Of a DNA stretch of 64,000 nt, positions 23,401-38,800 are shown piece by piece. The stretch is taken from the NCBI RefSeq assembly GCF_051020765.1, contig NW_027469107.1, positions 806,001 through 870,000 of the forward strand, given 5' to 3'. The translations under genes were made by a program, and so were the position numbers. The DNA comes from Lasioglossum baleicum. Its lineage: Eukaryota > Arthropoda > Insecta > Hymenoptera > Halictidae. The notes under the pieces were generated by a model, which was given only the letters and a program-made list of their open reading frames with translations, did no database searches and was not told where the DNA came from. Numbering within the stretch: the stretch's first letter is position 1; each line of letters begins with the position of its first letter.

Positions 23401-26400
23401 GAAGCCATCGTAACAATAGAAACAATTGCCGCCCCCCCCCTCATCGAGGCGCCGTAAAATTATCAAACTTTGCCCTGTCCGCGGCTATAAAATGGTTGGG
23501 GAGCACTGCTGTTAAGCACAAGTGAAAGCTTTTGGATTCGAAGAATTGCAAGCTCGCGTTTTCACCACTGGTCTAGCGAAACCTGAGAATAAAGCTGTGC
23601 AGCCCAATATTGCACCAACACAGAGTGGATCCACGCACAGGATCTCGTTCTCCAAACGAAGCTGAGATGGTCGCGTTCGAAGAATACGCGGCCATCAACA
23701 AAGGGTATTTCGATTCGTTGGAGGACGACGTGATGTATTATAATAGGAATTTATTCGAAGCGGCTCACCGTCTCACCGGCGAGAAGTGGTCGAAGCCACC
23801 GCAACAATATAAACAATTAACGCCCCCCATCTCATCGAGGCGCCGTAAAATTATGGAACGTTGCCCGGTCCGCGGCTATAAAATGGTTGGGGAGCACTGC
23901 TGTAAAGCACAAGTGAAAGATTTTTGATTCGAAGAATTGCAAGCTCATATTATCAGCACTGGTCTAGCGAAACCAGAGAATTAAGCTGTACAATCCAATA
24001 TTGCACCAACACAGAGTGGAACCCGCGCACGATTTCGTTCTCCAACCGAAGCTGAGATGGTCGCGTTCGAAGAATACGCGGCCATCAATAAACGGTATTT
24101 CGATTCGTCGGAGGACGACGTGATGAAGTATAATAGGAATTTATTTTGCGAGGCTCACCGTCTCACCGGCGAGAAGTGGTCGAAGCCACCGCAACAATAT
24201 AAACAATTAACGCCCCCCATCTCATCGAGGCGCCGTGAAATTATGAAACGTTGCCCGGTCCGCGGCTATAAAATGGTTGGGGAGCACTGCTGTAAAGCAC
24301 AAGTGAAATCTTTTTGATTCGAAGAATTGCGAGCTCATATTATCACCACTGGTCTAACGAAATGAGCGAATTAAGCTGAACAACCCAATATTGCACTAAC
24401 ACAGAGTGGAACCACGCGCACGATCTCGTTCTGCAACCGTAGCAGAGATGGACCCGTTCGAAGAATACGCGGCCATCCACAAAGGGTATTTCGATTCGTC
24501 GGAGCACGACGTGATGAAGTAAAATTGGAATTTATTCTGCGAGGCTCACCGTCTCACCGCCGAGAAGTGGTCGAAGCCACCGTAACAATAGAAACAATTG
24601 CCGCCCCCCCCCCTCATCGAGGCGCCGTAAAATTATCAAACTTTGCCCTGTCCGCGGCTATAAAATGGTTGGGGAGCACTGCTGTTAAGCACAAGTGAAA
24701 GCTTTTGGATTCGAAGAATTGCATGCTCGAATTTTCACCACAGGTCTAGCGAAACCTGAGAATAAAGCTGTGCAGCCCAATATTACACCAACACAGAGTG
24801 GATCGACGCGCAGGATCTCGTTCGCCAACCGAAGCTGAATGGTCGCGTTCGAAGAATACGCGGCCATCAACAAAGGGTACTTCGATTCGTCGGAGGATAA
24901 CATGATGAATTATAATAGGAATTTATTCTGCGCGGCTCACCGTCTCACCGGCGAGAAGTGGTCGAAGCCACCGCAACAATATAAACAATTAACGCCCCCC
25001 ATCTCATCGAGGCGCCGTGAAATTATGAAACGTTGCCCGGTCCGCGGCTATAAAATGGTTGGGGAGCTCTGCTGTAAAGCACAAGTGAAATCTTTTAGAT
25101 TCGAAGAATTGCAAGCTCATATTATCACCACTGGTCTAACGAAATGTGCGAATTAAGCTGAACAACCCAATATTGCACCAACACAGAGTGGAACCACGCG
25201 CACGATCTCGTTCTGCAACCGTAGCACAGATGACCCGTTCGAAGAATACGCGACCATCCACAAAGGGTATTTCGATTCTTCGGAGCACGACGTGATGAAG
25301 TAAAATTGGAATTAATCTGCGAGGCTCACCGTCTCACCGGCGAGAAGTGGTCGAAGCCACCGTAACAATAGAAACAATTTCCGCCCCCCCCCTCATCGAG
25401 GCGCCGTAAAATTATCAAACTTTGCCCTGTCCGCGGCTGTAAAATGGTTGGCGAGCACTGCTGTAAAGCACAAGTGAAAGCTTTTTGATTCGAAGAATTG
25501 CAAGTTCATATTATCGCCACAGGTCTAGCGAAAGCTGAGAATAAAGCTGTGCAGCCCAATATTGCACCAACACAGAGTGGATCCACGCGCAGGATCTCGT
25601 TCTCCAACCGAAGCTGAGATGGTCGCGTTCGAAGAATACGCGGCCATCAACAAAGGGTATTTCGATTCGTTGGAGGACGACGTGATGTATTATAATAGGA
25701 ATTTATTCTGCGCGGCTCACCGTCTCACCGGCGAGAAGTGGTCGAAGCCACCGCAACAATATAAACAATTAACGCCCCCCATCTCATCGAGGCGCCGTAA
25801 AATTATGGAACGTTGCCCGGTCCGCGGCTATAAAATGGTTGGGGCGCACTGCTGTAAAGCACAAGTGAAAGCTTTTTGATTCGAAGAATTGCAAGCTCAT
25901 ATTATCAGCACTGGTCTAGCGAAAGCTGAGAATAAAGCTGTGCAGCCCAATATTGCACCAACACAGAGTGGATCCACGCGCAGCATCTCGTTCTCCAAAC
26001 GAAGCTGAGATGGTCACGTTCGAAGTATACGCGGCCATCAACAAAGGGTATTTCGATTCGTCGGAGGACGACGTGATGTATTATAATAGGAATTTATTTT
26101 GCGCGGCTCACCGTCTCACCGGCGAGAAGTGGTCGAAGTCACCGCAACAATATAAACAATTAACGCCCCTCCCCCCTCATCGAGGCGCCGTAAAATTCTC
26201 AAACTTTGCCCGGTCCGCGGCTATAAAATGGTTGCGGAGCACTGCTGTTAAGCACAAGTGAAAGCATTTGGATTCGAAGAATTGCAAGCTCGCATTTTTA
26301 CCACAGGTCTAGCGAAACCTGAGAATTAAGCTGTACAATCCAATATTGCACCAACACAGAGTGGAACCCGCGCAGGATCTCGTCCTCCAACCGAAGCTGA

Positions 26401-29400
26401 GATGGTTGCGTTAGAAGAATACGCGGCCATCAACAAGGGGTATTTCGATTCGTCGGAGGACGACGTGATGAAGTCAAATTAGAATTTATTCTGCGAGGCT
26501 CACCGTCTCACCGGCGAGAAGTGGTCGCAGCCACCGCAACAATATAAACAATTAACGCCCCCCATCTCATCGAGGCGCCGTAAAATTATGGAACGTTGCC
26601 CGGTCCGCGGCTATAAAATGGTTGGGGAGCACTGCTGTTAAGCACAAGTGAAAGCTTTCGGATTCGAAGAATTGCAAGCTCATATTATCACCACAGGTCT
26701 AGCGAAAGCTGAGAATAAAGCTGTGCAGCCCAATATTGCACCAACACAGAGTGGATCCACGCGCAGGATCTCGTTCTCCAAACGAAGCTGAGATGGTCAC
26801 GTTCGAAGTATACGCGGCCATCAACAAAGGGTACTTCGATTCGTCGGTGGATAACGTGATGAATTATAATAGGAATTTATTCTGCGCGGCTCACCGTCTC
26901 ACCGGCGAGAAGTGGTCGGAGCCACCGCAACAATATAAACAATTAACGCCTCCCATCTCATCGAGGCGCCGTGAAATTATGAAACGTTGCCCGGTCCGCG
27001 GCTATAAAATGGTTGGGGAGCTCTGCTGTAAAGCACAAGTGAAATCTTTTTGATTCGAAGAATTGCAAGCTCATATTATCACCACTGGTCTAACGAAATG
27101 TGCGAATTAAGTTGAACAACCCAATATTGCACCAACACAGAGTGGAACCACGCGCAGGATCTCGTTTTGCAACCGTAGCAGAGATGGACCCGTTCGAAGA
27201 ATACGCGACCATCCACAAAGGGTATTTCGATTCGTCGGAGCACGACGTGATGAAGTCAAATTAGAATTTATTCTGCGAGGCTCACCGTCTCACCGGCGAG
27301 AAGTGGTCGAAGCCACCGCAACAATATAAACAATTAACGCCCCCCATCTCATCGAGGCGCCGTAAAATTATGGAACGTTGCCCGGTCCGCGGCTATAAAA
27401 TGGTTGGGGCGCACTGCTGTAAAGCACAAGTGAAAGCTTTTTGATTCGAAGAATTGCAAGCTCATATTATCAGCACTGGTCTACCGAAAGCTGAGAATAA
27501 AGCTGTGCAGCCCAATATTGCACCAACACAGAGTGGATCCACGCGCAGGATCTCGTTCTCCAAACGAAGCTGAGATGGTCACGTTCGAAGTATACGCGGC
27601 CATCAACAAAGGGTATTTCGATTCGTCGGAGGACGACGTGATGTATTATAATAGGAATTTATTTTGCGCGGCTCACCGTCTCACCGGCGAGAAGTGGTCG
27701 AAGTCACCGCAACAATATAAACAATTAACGCCCCTCCCCCCTCATCGAGGCGCCGTAAAATTCTCAAACTTTGCCCGGTCCGCGGCTATAAAATGGTTGG
27801 GGAGCACTGCTGTTAAGCACAAGTGAAAGCATTTGGATTCGAAGAATTGCAAGCTCGCATTTTTACCACAGGTCTAGCGAAACCTGAGAATTAAGCTGTA
27901 CAATCCAATATTGCACCAACACAGAGTGGAACCCGCGCAGGATCTCGTTCTCCAACCGAAGCTGAGATGGTCGCGTTAGAAGAATACGCGGCCATCAACA
28001 AAGGGTATTTCGATTCGTCGGAGGACGACGTGATAAAGTAAAATTGGAATTTATTCTGCGCGGCTCACCGTCTCACCAGCGAGAAGTGGTCGAAGCCACC
28101 GCAACAATATAAACAATTAACGCCCCCCATTTCATCGAGCCGCCGTAAAATTATCAAACGTTGCCCTGTCCGCGGCTATAAAATGGTTGGGGAGCACTGC
28201 TGTAAAGCACAAGTAAAAGCTTTTTGATTCGAAGAATTGCAAGCTCATAATATCAGCACTGGTCTAGCGAAACCAGAGAATTAAGCTGTACAATCCAATA
28301 TTGCACCAACACAGAGTGGAAACCGCTCACGATTTCGTTCTCCAACCGAAGCTGAGATGGACCCATTCGAAGAATACGCGACCATCCACAAAGGGTATTT
28401 CGATTCGTCGGAGCACGACGTGATGAAGTAAAATTGGAATTTATTCTGCGAGGCTCACCGTCTCACCGGCGAGAAGTGGTCGAAGCCACCGCAACAATAT
28501 AAACAATTAACGCCCCCCATCTCATCGAGGCGCCGTGAAATTATGAAACGTTGCCCGGTCCGCGGCTATAAAATGGTTGGGGAGCACTGCTGTAAAGCAC
28601 AAGTGAAATCTTTTTGATTCGAAGAATTGCAAGCTCATATTATCACCACTGGTCTAACGAAATGAGCGAATTAAGCTGAACAACCCAATATTGCACCAAC
28701 ACGGAGTGGAACCACGCGCACGATCTCGTTCTGCAACCGTAGCAGAGATGGACCCGTTCGAAGAATACGCGACCATCCACAATGGGTATTTCGATTCGTC
28801 GGAGCACGACGTGATGAAGTAAAATTGGAATTTATTCTGCGAGGCTCACCGTCTCACCGGCGAGAAGTGGTCGAAGCCACCGTAACAATAGAAACAATTG
28901 CCGCCCCCCCCTCATCGAGGCGCCGTAAAATTATCAAACTTTGCCCTGTCCGCGGCTATAAAATGGTTGGGGAGCACTGCTGTTAAGCACAAGTGAAAGC
29001 TTTTGGATTCGAAGAATTGCATGCTCGAATTTTCACCACAGGTCTAGCGAAACCTGAGAATAAAGCTGTGCAGCCCAATATTGCACCAACACAGAGTGGA
29101 TCGACGCGCAGGATCTCGTTCGCCAACCGAAGCTGAGATGGTCGCGTTCGAAGAATACGCGGCCATCAACAAAGGGTATTTCGATTCGTCGGAGGACGAC
29201 GTGATGAATTATAATAGGAATTTATTCTGCGCGGCTCACCGTCTCACCGGCGAGAAGTGGTCGAAGCCACCGCAACAATATAAACAATTAACGCCCCCCA
29301 TCTCATCGAGGCGCCGTGAAATTATGAAACGTTGCCCGGTCCGCGGCTATAAAATGGTTGGGGAGCACTGCTGTAAAGCACAAGTGAAATCTTCTTGATT

Positions 29401-29861
29401 CGAAGAATTGCAAGCTCATATTATCAGCACTGGTCTAGCGAAACCAGAGAATTAAGCTGTACAATCCAATATTGCACCAACACAGAGTGGAACCCGCGCA
29501 CGATTTCGTTCTCCAACCGAAGCTGAGATGGTCGCGTTCGAAGAATACGCCGCCATCAATAAACGGTATTTCGATTCGTCGGAGGACGACGTGATGAAGT
29601 ATAATAGGAATTTATTTTGCGAGGCTCACCGTCTCACCGGCGAGAAGTGGTCGAAGCCACCGCAACAATATAAACAATTAACGCCCCCCATCTCATCGAG
29701 GCGCCGTGAAATTATGAAACGTTGCCCGGTCCGCGGCTATAAAATGGTTGGGGAGCTCTGCTGTAAAGCACAAGTGAAATCTTTTAGATTCGAAGAATTG
29801 CAAGCTCATATTATCACCACTGGTCTAACGAAATGTGCGAATTAAGCTGAACAACCCAATA
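20481..29861 (+). repeat. 24-monomer block (~9.4 kb), copy 1
   Basis: Order H-I-J-K-L/M-J/O-P/N-O-C-D/E-F-G-H-I-J-K-L-M-J-N-O-P-A-D/G. Starts: 20481, 20871, 21262, 21655, 22045, 22436, 22829, 23220, 23610, 24001, 24391, 24783, 25173, 25562, 25953, 26346, 26736, 27127, 27518, 27911, 28301, 28691, 29081 and 29472. It matches the next block at offset 9382 up to 22045 and 9774-9775 afterwards. The one-monomer step is the L/M hybrid at 22045, which has fused two units. The last monomer (29472, D head, G tail) joins onto the H that opens copy 2. Confidence 0.85.
22045..22435 (+). repeat. L/M hybrid monomer
   Basis: It starts as L (GTCGGTGGATAACG) and ends as M (GTAAAATTATGGAACG, GGTTGGGGCGCAC, ATCAGCACTGG). 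In the duplicate block L (31427) and M (31818) are separate. A one-monomer deletion between them gives exactly this fusion and explains why the ~9.4 kb offset rises by 392 bp here. Confidence 0.85.
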
Positions 29862-32800
29862 TTGCACCAACACAGAGTGGAACCACGCGCACGATCTCGT
29901 TCTGCAACCGTAGCAGAGATGGACCCGTTCGAAGAATACGCGACCATCCACAAAGGGTATTTCGATTCGTCGGAGCACGACGTGATGAAGTAAAATTGGA
30001 ATTAATCTGCGAGGCTCACCGTCTCACCGGCGAGAAGTGGTCGAAGCCACCGTAACAATAGAAACAATTGCCGCCCCCCCCCCTCATCGAGGCGCCGTAA
30101 AATTATCAAACTTTGCCCTGTCCGCGGCTGTAAAATGCTTGGCGAGCACTGCTGTAAAGCACAAGTGAAAGCTTTTTGATTCGAAGAATTGCAAGTTCAT
30201 ATTATCGCCACAGGTCTAGCGAAAGCTGAGAATAAAGCTGTGCAGCCCAATATTGCACCAACACAGAGTGGATCCACGCGCAGGATCTCGTTCTCCAACC
30301 GAAGCTGAGATGGTCGCGTTCGAAGAATACGCGGCCATCAACAAAGGGTATTTCGATTCGTTGGAGGACGACGTGATGTATTATAATAGGAATTTATTCT
30401 GCGCGGCTCACCGTCTCACCGGCGAGAAGTGGTCGAAGCCACCGCAACAATATAAACAATTAACGCCCCCCATCTCATCGAGGCGCCGTAAAATTATGGA
30501 ACGTTGCCCGGTCCGCGGCTATAAAATGGTTGGGGCGCACTGCTGTAAAGCACAAGTGAAAGCTTTTTGATTCGAAGAATTGCAAGCTCATATTATCAGC
30601 ACTGGTCTAGCGAAAGCTGAGAATAAAGCTGTGCAACCCAATATTGCACCAACACAGAGTGGATCCACGCGCAGGATCTCGTTCTCCAAACGAAGCTGAG
30701 ATGGTCACGTTCGAAGTATACGCGGCCATCAACAAAGGGTATTTCGATTCGTCGGAGGACGACGTGATGTATTATAATAGGAATTTATTTTGCGCGGCTC
30801 ACCGTCTCACCGGCGAGAAGTGGTCGAAGTCACCGCAACAATATAAACAATTAACGCCCCTCCCCCCTCATCGAGGCGCCGTAAAATTCTCAAACTTTGC
30901 CCGGTCCGCGGCTATAAAATGGTTGGGGAGCACTGCTGTTAAGCACAAGTGAAAGCATTTGGATTCGAAGAATTGCAAGCTCGCATTTTTACCACAGGTC
31001 TAGCGAAACCTGAGAATTAAGCTGTACAATCCAATATTGCACCAACACAGAGTGGAACCCGCGCAGGATCTCGTCCTCCAACCGAAGCTGAGATGGTCGC
31101 GTTAGAAGAATACGCGGCCATCAACAAGGGGTATTTCGATTCGTCGGAGGACGACGTGATGAAGTCAAATTAGAATTTATTCTGCGAGGCTCACCGTCTC
31201 ACCGGCGAGAAGTGGTCGCAGCCACCGCAACAATATAAACAATTAACGCCCCCCATCTCATCGAGGCGCCGTAAAATTATGGAACATTGCCCGGTCCGCG
31301 GCTATAAAATGGTTGGGGAGCACTGCTGTTAAGCACAAGTGAAACCTTTCGGATTCGAAGAATTGCAAGCTCATATTAACACCACAGGTCTAGCGAAAGC
31401 TGAGAATAAAGCTGTGCAGCCCAATATTGCACCAACACAGAGTGGATCCACGCGCAGGATCTCGTTCTCCAAACGAAGCTGAGATGGTCACGTTCGAAGT
31501 ATACGCGGCCATCAACAAAGGGTACTTCGATTCGTCGGTGGATAACGTGATGAATTATAATAGGAATTTATTCTGCGCGGCTCACCGTCTCACCGGCGAG
31601 AAGTGGTCGGAGCCACCGCAACAATATAAACAATTAACGCCCCCCATCTCATCGAGGCGCCGTGAAATTATGAAACGTTGCCCGGTCCGCGGCTATAAAA
31701 TGGTTGGGGAGCTCTGCTGTAAAGCACAAGTGAAATCTTTTTGATTCGAAGAATTGCAAGCTCATATTATCACCACTGGTCTAACGAAATGTGCGAATTA
31801 AGTTGAACAACCCAATATTGCACCAACACAGAGTGGAACCACGCGCAGGATCTCGTTTTGCAACCGTAGCAGAGATGGACCCGTTCGAAGAATACGCGAC
31901 CATCCACAAAGGGTATTTCGATTCGTCGGAGCACGACGTGATGAAGTCAAATTAGAATTTATTCTGCGAGGCTCACCGTCTCACCGGCGAGAAGTGGTCG
32001 AAGCCACCGCAACAATATAAACAATTAACGCCCCCCATCTCATCGAGGCGCCGTAAAATTATGGAACGTTGCCCGGTCCGCGGCTATAAAATGGTTGGGG
32101 GCGCACTGCTGTAAAGCACAAGTGAAAGCTTTTTGATTCGAAGAATTGCAAGCTCATATTATCAGCACTGGTCTAGCGAAAGCTGAGAATAAAGCTGTGC
32201 AGCCCAATATTGCACCAACACAGAGTGGATCCACGCGCAGGATCTCGTTCTCCAAACGAAGCTGAGATGGTCACGTTCGAAGTATACGCGGCCATCAACA
32301 AAGGGTATTTCGATTCGTCGGAGGACGACGTGATGTATTATAATAGGAATTTATTTTGCGCGGCTCACCGTCTCACCGGCGAGAAGTGGTCGAAGTCACC
32401 GCAACAATATAAACAATTAACGCCCCTCCCCCCTCATCGAGGCGCCGTAAAATTCTCAAACTTTGCCCGGTCCGCGGCTATAAAATGGTTGGGGAGCACT
32501 GCTGTAAAGCACAAGTGAAATCTTTTTGATTCGAAGAATTGCAAGCTCATATTATCACCACTGGTCTAACGAAATGAGCGAATTAAGCTGAACAACCCAA
32601 TATTGCACCAACACGGAGTGGAACCACGCGCACGATCTCGTTCTGCAACCGTAGCAGAGATGGACCCGTTCGAAGAATACGCGACCATCCACAATGGGTA
32701 TTTCGATTCGTCGGAGGACGACGTGATAAAGTAAAATTGGAATTTATTCTGCGCGGCTCACCGTCTCACCAGCGAGAAGTGGTCGAAGCCACCGCAACAA

Positions 32801-35800
32801 TATAAACAATTAACGCCCCCCATTTCATCGAGCCGCCGTAAAATTATCAAACGTTGCCCTGTCCGCGGCTATAAAATGGTTGGGGAGCACTGCTGTAAAG
32901 CACAAGTAAAAGCTTTTTGATTCGAAGAATTGCAAGCTCATAATATCAGCACTGGTCTAGCGAAACCAGAGAATTAAGCTGTACAATCCAATATTGCACC
33001 AACACAGAGTGGAAACCGCGCACGATTTCGTTCTCCAACCGAAGCTGAGATGGACCCATTCGAAGAATACGCGACCATCCACAAAGGGTATTTCGATTCG
33101 TCGGAGCACGACGTGATGAAGTAAAATTGGAATTTATTCTGCGAGGCTCACCGTCTCACCGGCGAGAAGTGGTCGAAGCCATCGTAACAATAGAAACAAT
33201 TGCCGCCCCCCCCCCTCATCGAGGCGCCGTAAAATTATCAAACTTTGCCCTGTCCGCGGCTATAAAATGGTTGGGGAGCACTGCTGTTAAGCACAAGTGA
33301 AAGCTTTTGGATTCGAAGAATTGCAAGCTCGCGTTTTCACCACTGGTCTAGCGAAACCTGAGAATAAAGCTGTGCAGCCCAATATTGCACCAACACAGAG
33401 TGGATCCACGCACAGGATCTCGTTCTCCAAACGAAGCTGAGATGGTCGCGTTCGAAGAATACGCGGCCATCAACAAAGGGTATTTCGATTCGTTGGAGGA
33501 CGACGTGATGTATTATAATAGGAATTTATTCGAAGCGGCTCACCGTCTCACCGGCGAGAAGTGGTCGAAGCCACCGCAACAATATAAACAATTAACGCCC
33601 CCCATCTCATCGAGGCGCCGTAAAATTATGGAACGTTGCCCGGTCCGCGGCTATAAAATGGTTGGGGAGCACTGCTGTAAAGCACAAGTGAAAGATTTTT
33701 GATTCGAAGAATTGCAAGCTCATATTATCAGCACTGGTCTAGCGAAACCAGAGAATTAAGCTGTACAATCCAATATTGCACCAACACAGAGTGGAACCCG
33801 CGCACGATTTCGTTCTCCAACCGAAGCTGAGATGGTCGCGTTCGAAGAATACGCGGCCATCAATAAACGGTATTTCGATTCGTCGGAGGACGACGTGATG
33901 AAGTATAATAGGAATTTATTTTGCGAGGCTCACCGTCTCACCGGCGAGAAGTGGTCGAAGCCACCGCAACAATATAAACAATTAACGCCCCCCATCTCAT
34001 CGAGGCGCCGTGAAATTATGAAACGTTGCCCGGTCCGCGGCTATAAAATGGTTGGGGAGCACTGCTGTAAAGCACAAGTGAAATCTTTTTGATTCGAAGA
34101 ATTGCAAGCTCATATTATCACCACTGGTCTAACGAAATGAGCGAATTAAGCTGAACAACCCAATATTGCACTAACACAGAGTGGAACCACGCGCACGATC
34201 TCGTTCTGCAACCGTAGCAGAGATGGACCCGTTCGAAGAATACGCGGCCATCCACAAAGGGTATTTCGATTCGTCGGAGCACGACGTGATGAAGTAAAAT
34301 TGGAATTTATTCTGCGAGGCTCACCGTCTCACCGCCGAGAAGTGGTCGAAGCCACCGTAACAATAGAAACAATTGCCGCCCCCCCCCCTCATCGAGGCGC
34401 CGTAAAATTATCAAACTTTGCCCTGTCCGCGGCTATAAAATGGTTGGGGAGCACTGCTGTTAAGCACAAGTGAAAGCTTTTGGATTCGAAGAATTGCATG
34501 CTCGAATTTTCACCACAGGTCTAGCGAAACCTGAGAATAAAGCTGTGCAGCCCAATATTACACCAACACAGAGTGGATCGACGCGCAGGATCTCGTTCGC
34601 CAACCGAAGCTGAATGGTCGCGTTCGAAGAATACGCGGCCATCAACAAAGGGTACTTCGATTCGTCGGAGGATAACATGATGAATTATAATAGGAATTTA
34701 TTCTGCGCGGCTCACCGTCTCACCGGCGAGAAGTGGTCGAAGCCACCGCAACAATATAAACAATTAACGCCCCCCATCTCATCGAGGCGCCGTGAAATTA
34801 TGAAACGTTGCCCGGTCCGCGGCTATAAAATGGTTGGGGAGCTCTGCTGTAAAGCACAAGTGAAATCTTTTAGATTCGAAGAATTGCAAGCTCATATTAT
34901 CACCACTGGTCTAACGAAATGTGCGAATTAAGCTGAACAACCCAATATTGCACCAACACAGAGTGGAACCACGCGCACGATCTCGTTCTGCAACCGTAGC
35001 ACAGATGACCCGTTCGAAGAATACGCGACCATCCACAAAGGGTATTTCGATTCTTCGGAGCACGACGTGATGAAGTAAAATTGGAATTAATCTGCGAGGC
35101 TCACCGTCTCACCGGCGAGAAGTGGTCGAAGCCACCGTAACAATAGAAACAATTTCCGCCCCCCCCCTCATCGAGGCGCCGTAAAATTATCAAACTTTGC
35201 CCTGTCCGCGGCTGTAAAATGGTTGGCGAGCACTGCTGTAAAGCACAAGTGAAAGCTTTTTGATTCGAAGAATTGCAAGTTCATATTATCGCCACAGGTC
35301 TAGCGAAAGCTGAGAATAAAGCTGTGCAGCCCAATATTGCACCAACACAGAGTGGATCCACGCGCAGGATCTCGTTCTCCAACCGAAGCTGAGATGGTCG
35401 CGTTCGAAGAATACGCGGCCATCAACAAAGGGTATTTCGATTCGTTGGAGGACGACGTGATGTATTATAATAGGAATTTATTCTGCGCGGCTCACCGTCT
35501 CACCGGCGAGAAGTGGTCGAAGCCACCGCAACAATATAAACAATTAACGCCCCCCATCTCATCGAGGCGCCGTAAAATTATGGAACGTTGCCCGGTCCGC
35601 GGCTATAAAATGGTTGGGGCGCACTGCTGTAAAGCACAAGTGAAAGCTTTTTGATTCGAAGAATTGCAAGCTCATATTATCAGCACTGGTCTAGCGAAAG
35701 CTGAGAATAAAGCTGTGCAGCCCAATATTGCACCAACACAGAGTGGATCCACGCGCAGCATCTCGTTCTCCAAACGAAGCTGAGATGGTCACGTTCGAAG

Positions 35801-38800
35801 TATACGCGGCCATCAACAAAGGGTATTTCGATTCGTCGGAGGACGACGTGATGTATTATAATAGGAATTTATTTTGCGCGGCTCACCGTCTCACCGGCGA
35901 GAAGTGGTCGAAGTCACCGCAACAATATAAACAATTAACGCCCCTCCCCCCTCATCGAGGCGCCGTAAAATTCTCAAACTTTGCCCGGTCCGCGGCTATA
36001 AAATGGTTGCGGAGCACTGCTGTTAAGCACAAGTGAAAGCATTTGGATTCGAAGAATTGCAAGCTCGCATTTTTACCACAGGTCTAGCGAAACCTGAGAA
36101 TTAAGCTGTACAATCCAATATTGCACCAACACAGAGTGGAACCCGCGCAGGATCTCGTCCTCCAACCGAAGCTGAGATGGTTGCGTTAGAAGAATACGCG
36201 GCCATCAACAAGGGGTATTTCGATTCGTCGGAGGACGACGTGATGAAGTCAAATTAGAATTTATTCTGCGAGGCTCACCGTCTCACCGGCGAGAAGTGGT
36301 CGCAGCCACCGCAACAATATAAACAATTAACGCCACCCATCTCATCGAGGCGCCGTAAAATTATGGAACGTTGCCCGGTCCGCGGCTATAAAATGGTTGG
36401 GGAGCACTGCTGTTAAGCACAAGTGAAAGCTTTCGGATTCGAAGAACTGCAAGCTCATATTATCACCACAGGTCTAGCGAAAGCTGAGAATAAAGCTGTG
36501 CAGCCCAATATTGCACCAACACAGAGTGGATCCACGCGCAGGATCTCGTTCTCCAAACGAAGCTGAGATGGTCACGTTCGAAGTATACGCGGCCATCAAC
36601 AAAGGGTACTTCGATTCGTCGGTGGATAACGTGATGAATTATAATAGGAATTTATTCTGCGCGGCTCACCGTCTCACCGGCGAGAAGTGGTCGGAGCCAC
36701 CGCAACAATATAAACAATTAACGCCTCCCATCTCATCGAGGCGCCGTGAAATTATGAAACGTTGCCCGGTCCGCGGCTATAAAATGGTTGGGGAGCTCTG
36801 CTGTAAAGCACAAGTGAAATCTTTTTGATTCGAAGAATTGCAAGCTCATATTATCACCACTGGTCTAACGAAATGTGCGAATTAAGTTGAACAACCCAAT
36901 ATTGCACCAACACAGAGTGGAACCACGCGCAGGATCTCGTTTTGCAACCGTAGCAGAGATGGACCCGTTCGAAGAATACGCGACCATCCACAAAGGGTAT
37001 TTCGATTCGTCGGAGCACGACGTGATGAAGTCAAATTAGAATTTATTCTGCGAGGCTCACCGTCTCACCGGCGAGAAGTGGTCGAAGCCACCGCAACAAT
37101 ATAAACAATTAACGCCCCCCATCTCATCGAGGCGCCGTAAAATTATGGAACGTTGCCCGGTCCGCGGCTATAAAATGGTTGGGGCGCACTGCTGTAAAGC
37201 ACAAGTGAAAGCTTTTTGATTCGAAGAATTGCAAGCTCATATTATCAGCACTGGTCTAGCGAAAGCTGAGAATAAAGCTGTGCAGCCCAATATTGCACCA
37301 ACACAGAGTGGATCCACGCGCAGGATCTCGTTCTCCAAACGAAGCTGAGATGGTCACGTTCGAAGTATACGCGGCCATCAACAAAGGGTATTTCGATTCG
37401 TCGGAGGACGACGTGATGTATTATAATAGGAATTTATTTTGCGCGGCTCACCGTCTCACCGGCGAGAAGTGGTCGAAGTCACCGCAACAATATAAACAAT
37501 TAACGCCCCTCCCCCCTCATCGAGGCGCCGTAAAATTCTCAAACTTTGCCCGGTCCGCGGCTATAAAATGGTTGGGGAGCACTGCTGTTAAGCACAAGTG
37601 AAAGCATTTGGATTCGAAGAATTGCAAGCTCGCATTTTTACCACAGGTCTAGCGAAACCTGAGAATTAAGCTGTACAATCCAATATTGCACCAACACAGA
37701 GTGGAACCCGCGCAGGATCTCGTTCTCCAACCGAAGCTGAGATGGTCGCGTTAGAAGAATACGCGGCCATCAACAAAGGGTATTTCGATTCGTCGGAGGA
37801 CGACGTGATAAAGTAAAATTGGAATTTATTCTGCGCGGCTCACCGTCTCACCAGCGAGAAGTGGTCGAAGCCACCGCAACAATATAAACAATTAACGCCC
37901 CCCATTTCATCGAGCCGCCGTAAAATTATCAAACGTTGCCCTGTCCGCGGCTATAAAATGGTTGGGGAGCACTGCTGTAAAGCACAAGTAAAAGCTTTTT
38001 GATTCGAAGAATTGCAAGCTCATAATATCAGCACTGGTCTAGCGAAACCAGAGAATTAAGCTGTACAATCCAATATTGCACCAACACAGAGTGGAAACCG
38101 CTCACGATTTCGTTCTCCAACCGAAGCTGAGATGGACCCATTCGAAGAATACGCGACCATCCACAAAGGGTATTTCGATTCGTCGGAGCACGACGTGATG
38201 AAGTAAAATTGGAATTTATTCTGCGAGGCTCACCGTCTCACCGGCGAGAAGTGGTCGAAGCCACCGCAACAATATAAACAATTAACGCCCCCCATCTCAT
38301 CGAGGCGCCGTGAAATTATGAAACGTTGCCCGGTCCGCGGCTATAAAATGGTTGGGGAGCACTGCTGTAAAGCACAAGTGAAATCTTTTTGATTCGAAGA
38401 ATTGCAAGCTCATATTATCACCACTGGTCTAACGAAATGAGCGAATTAAGCTGAACAACCCAATATTGCACCAACACGGAGTGGAACCACGCGCACGATC
38501 TCGTTCTGCAACCGTAGCAGAGATGGACCCGTTCGAAGAATACGCGACCATCCACAATGGGTATTTCGATTCGTCGGAGCACGACGTGATGAAGTAAAAT
38601 TGGAATTTATTCTGCGAGGCTCACCGTCTCACCGGCGAGAAGTGGTCGAAGCCACCGTAACAATAGAAACAATTGCCGCCCCCCCCTCATCGAGGCGCCG
38701 TAAAATTATCAAACTTTGCCCTGTCCGCGGCTATAAAATGGTTGGGGAGCACTGCTGTTAAGCACAAGTGAAAGCTTTTGGATTCGAAGAATTGCATGCT

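Noticed and set aside
24685..24903. Reverse-strand open frames (also 34460-34678 and 16809-17069)
   Set aside because: They lie within the repeat, appear only where a monomer-specific change removes a stop, and the first two are duplicates 9775 bp apart.
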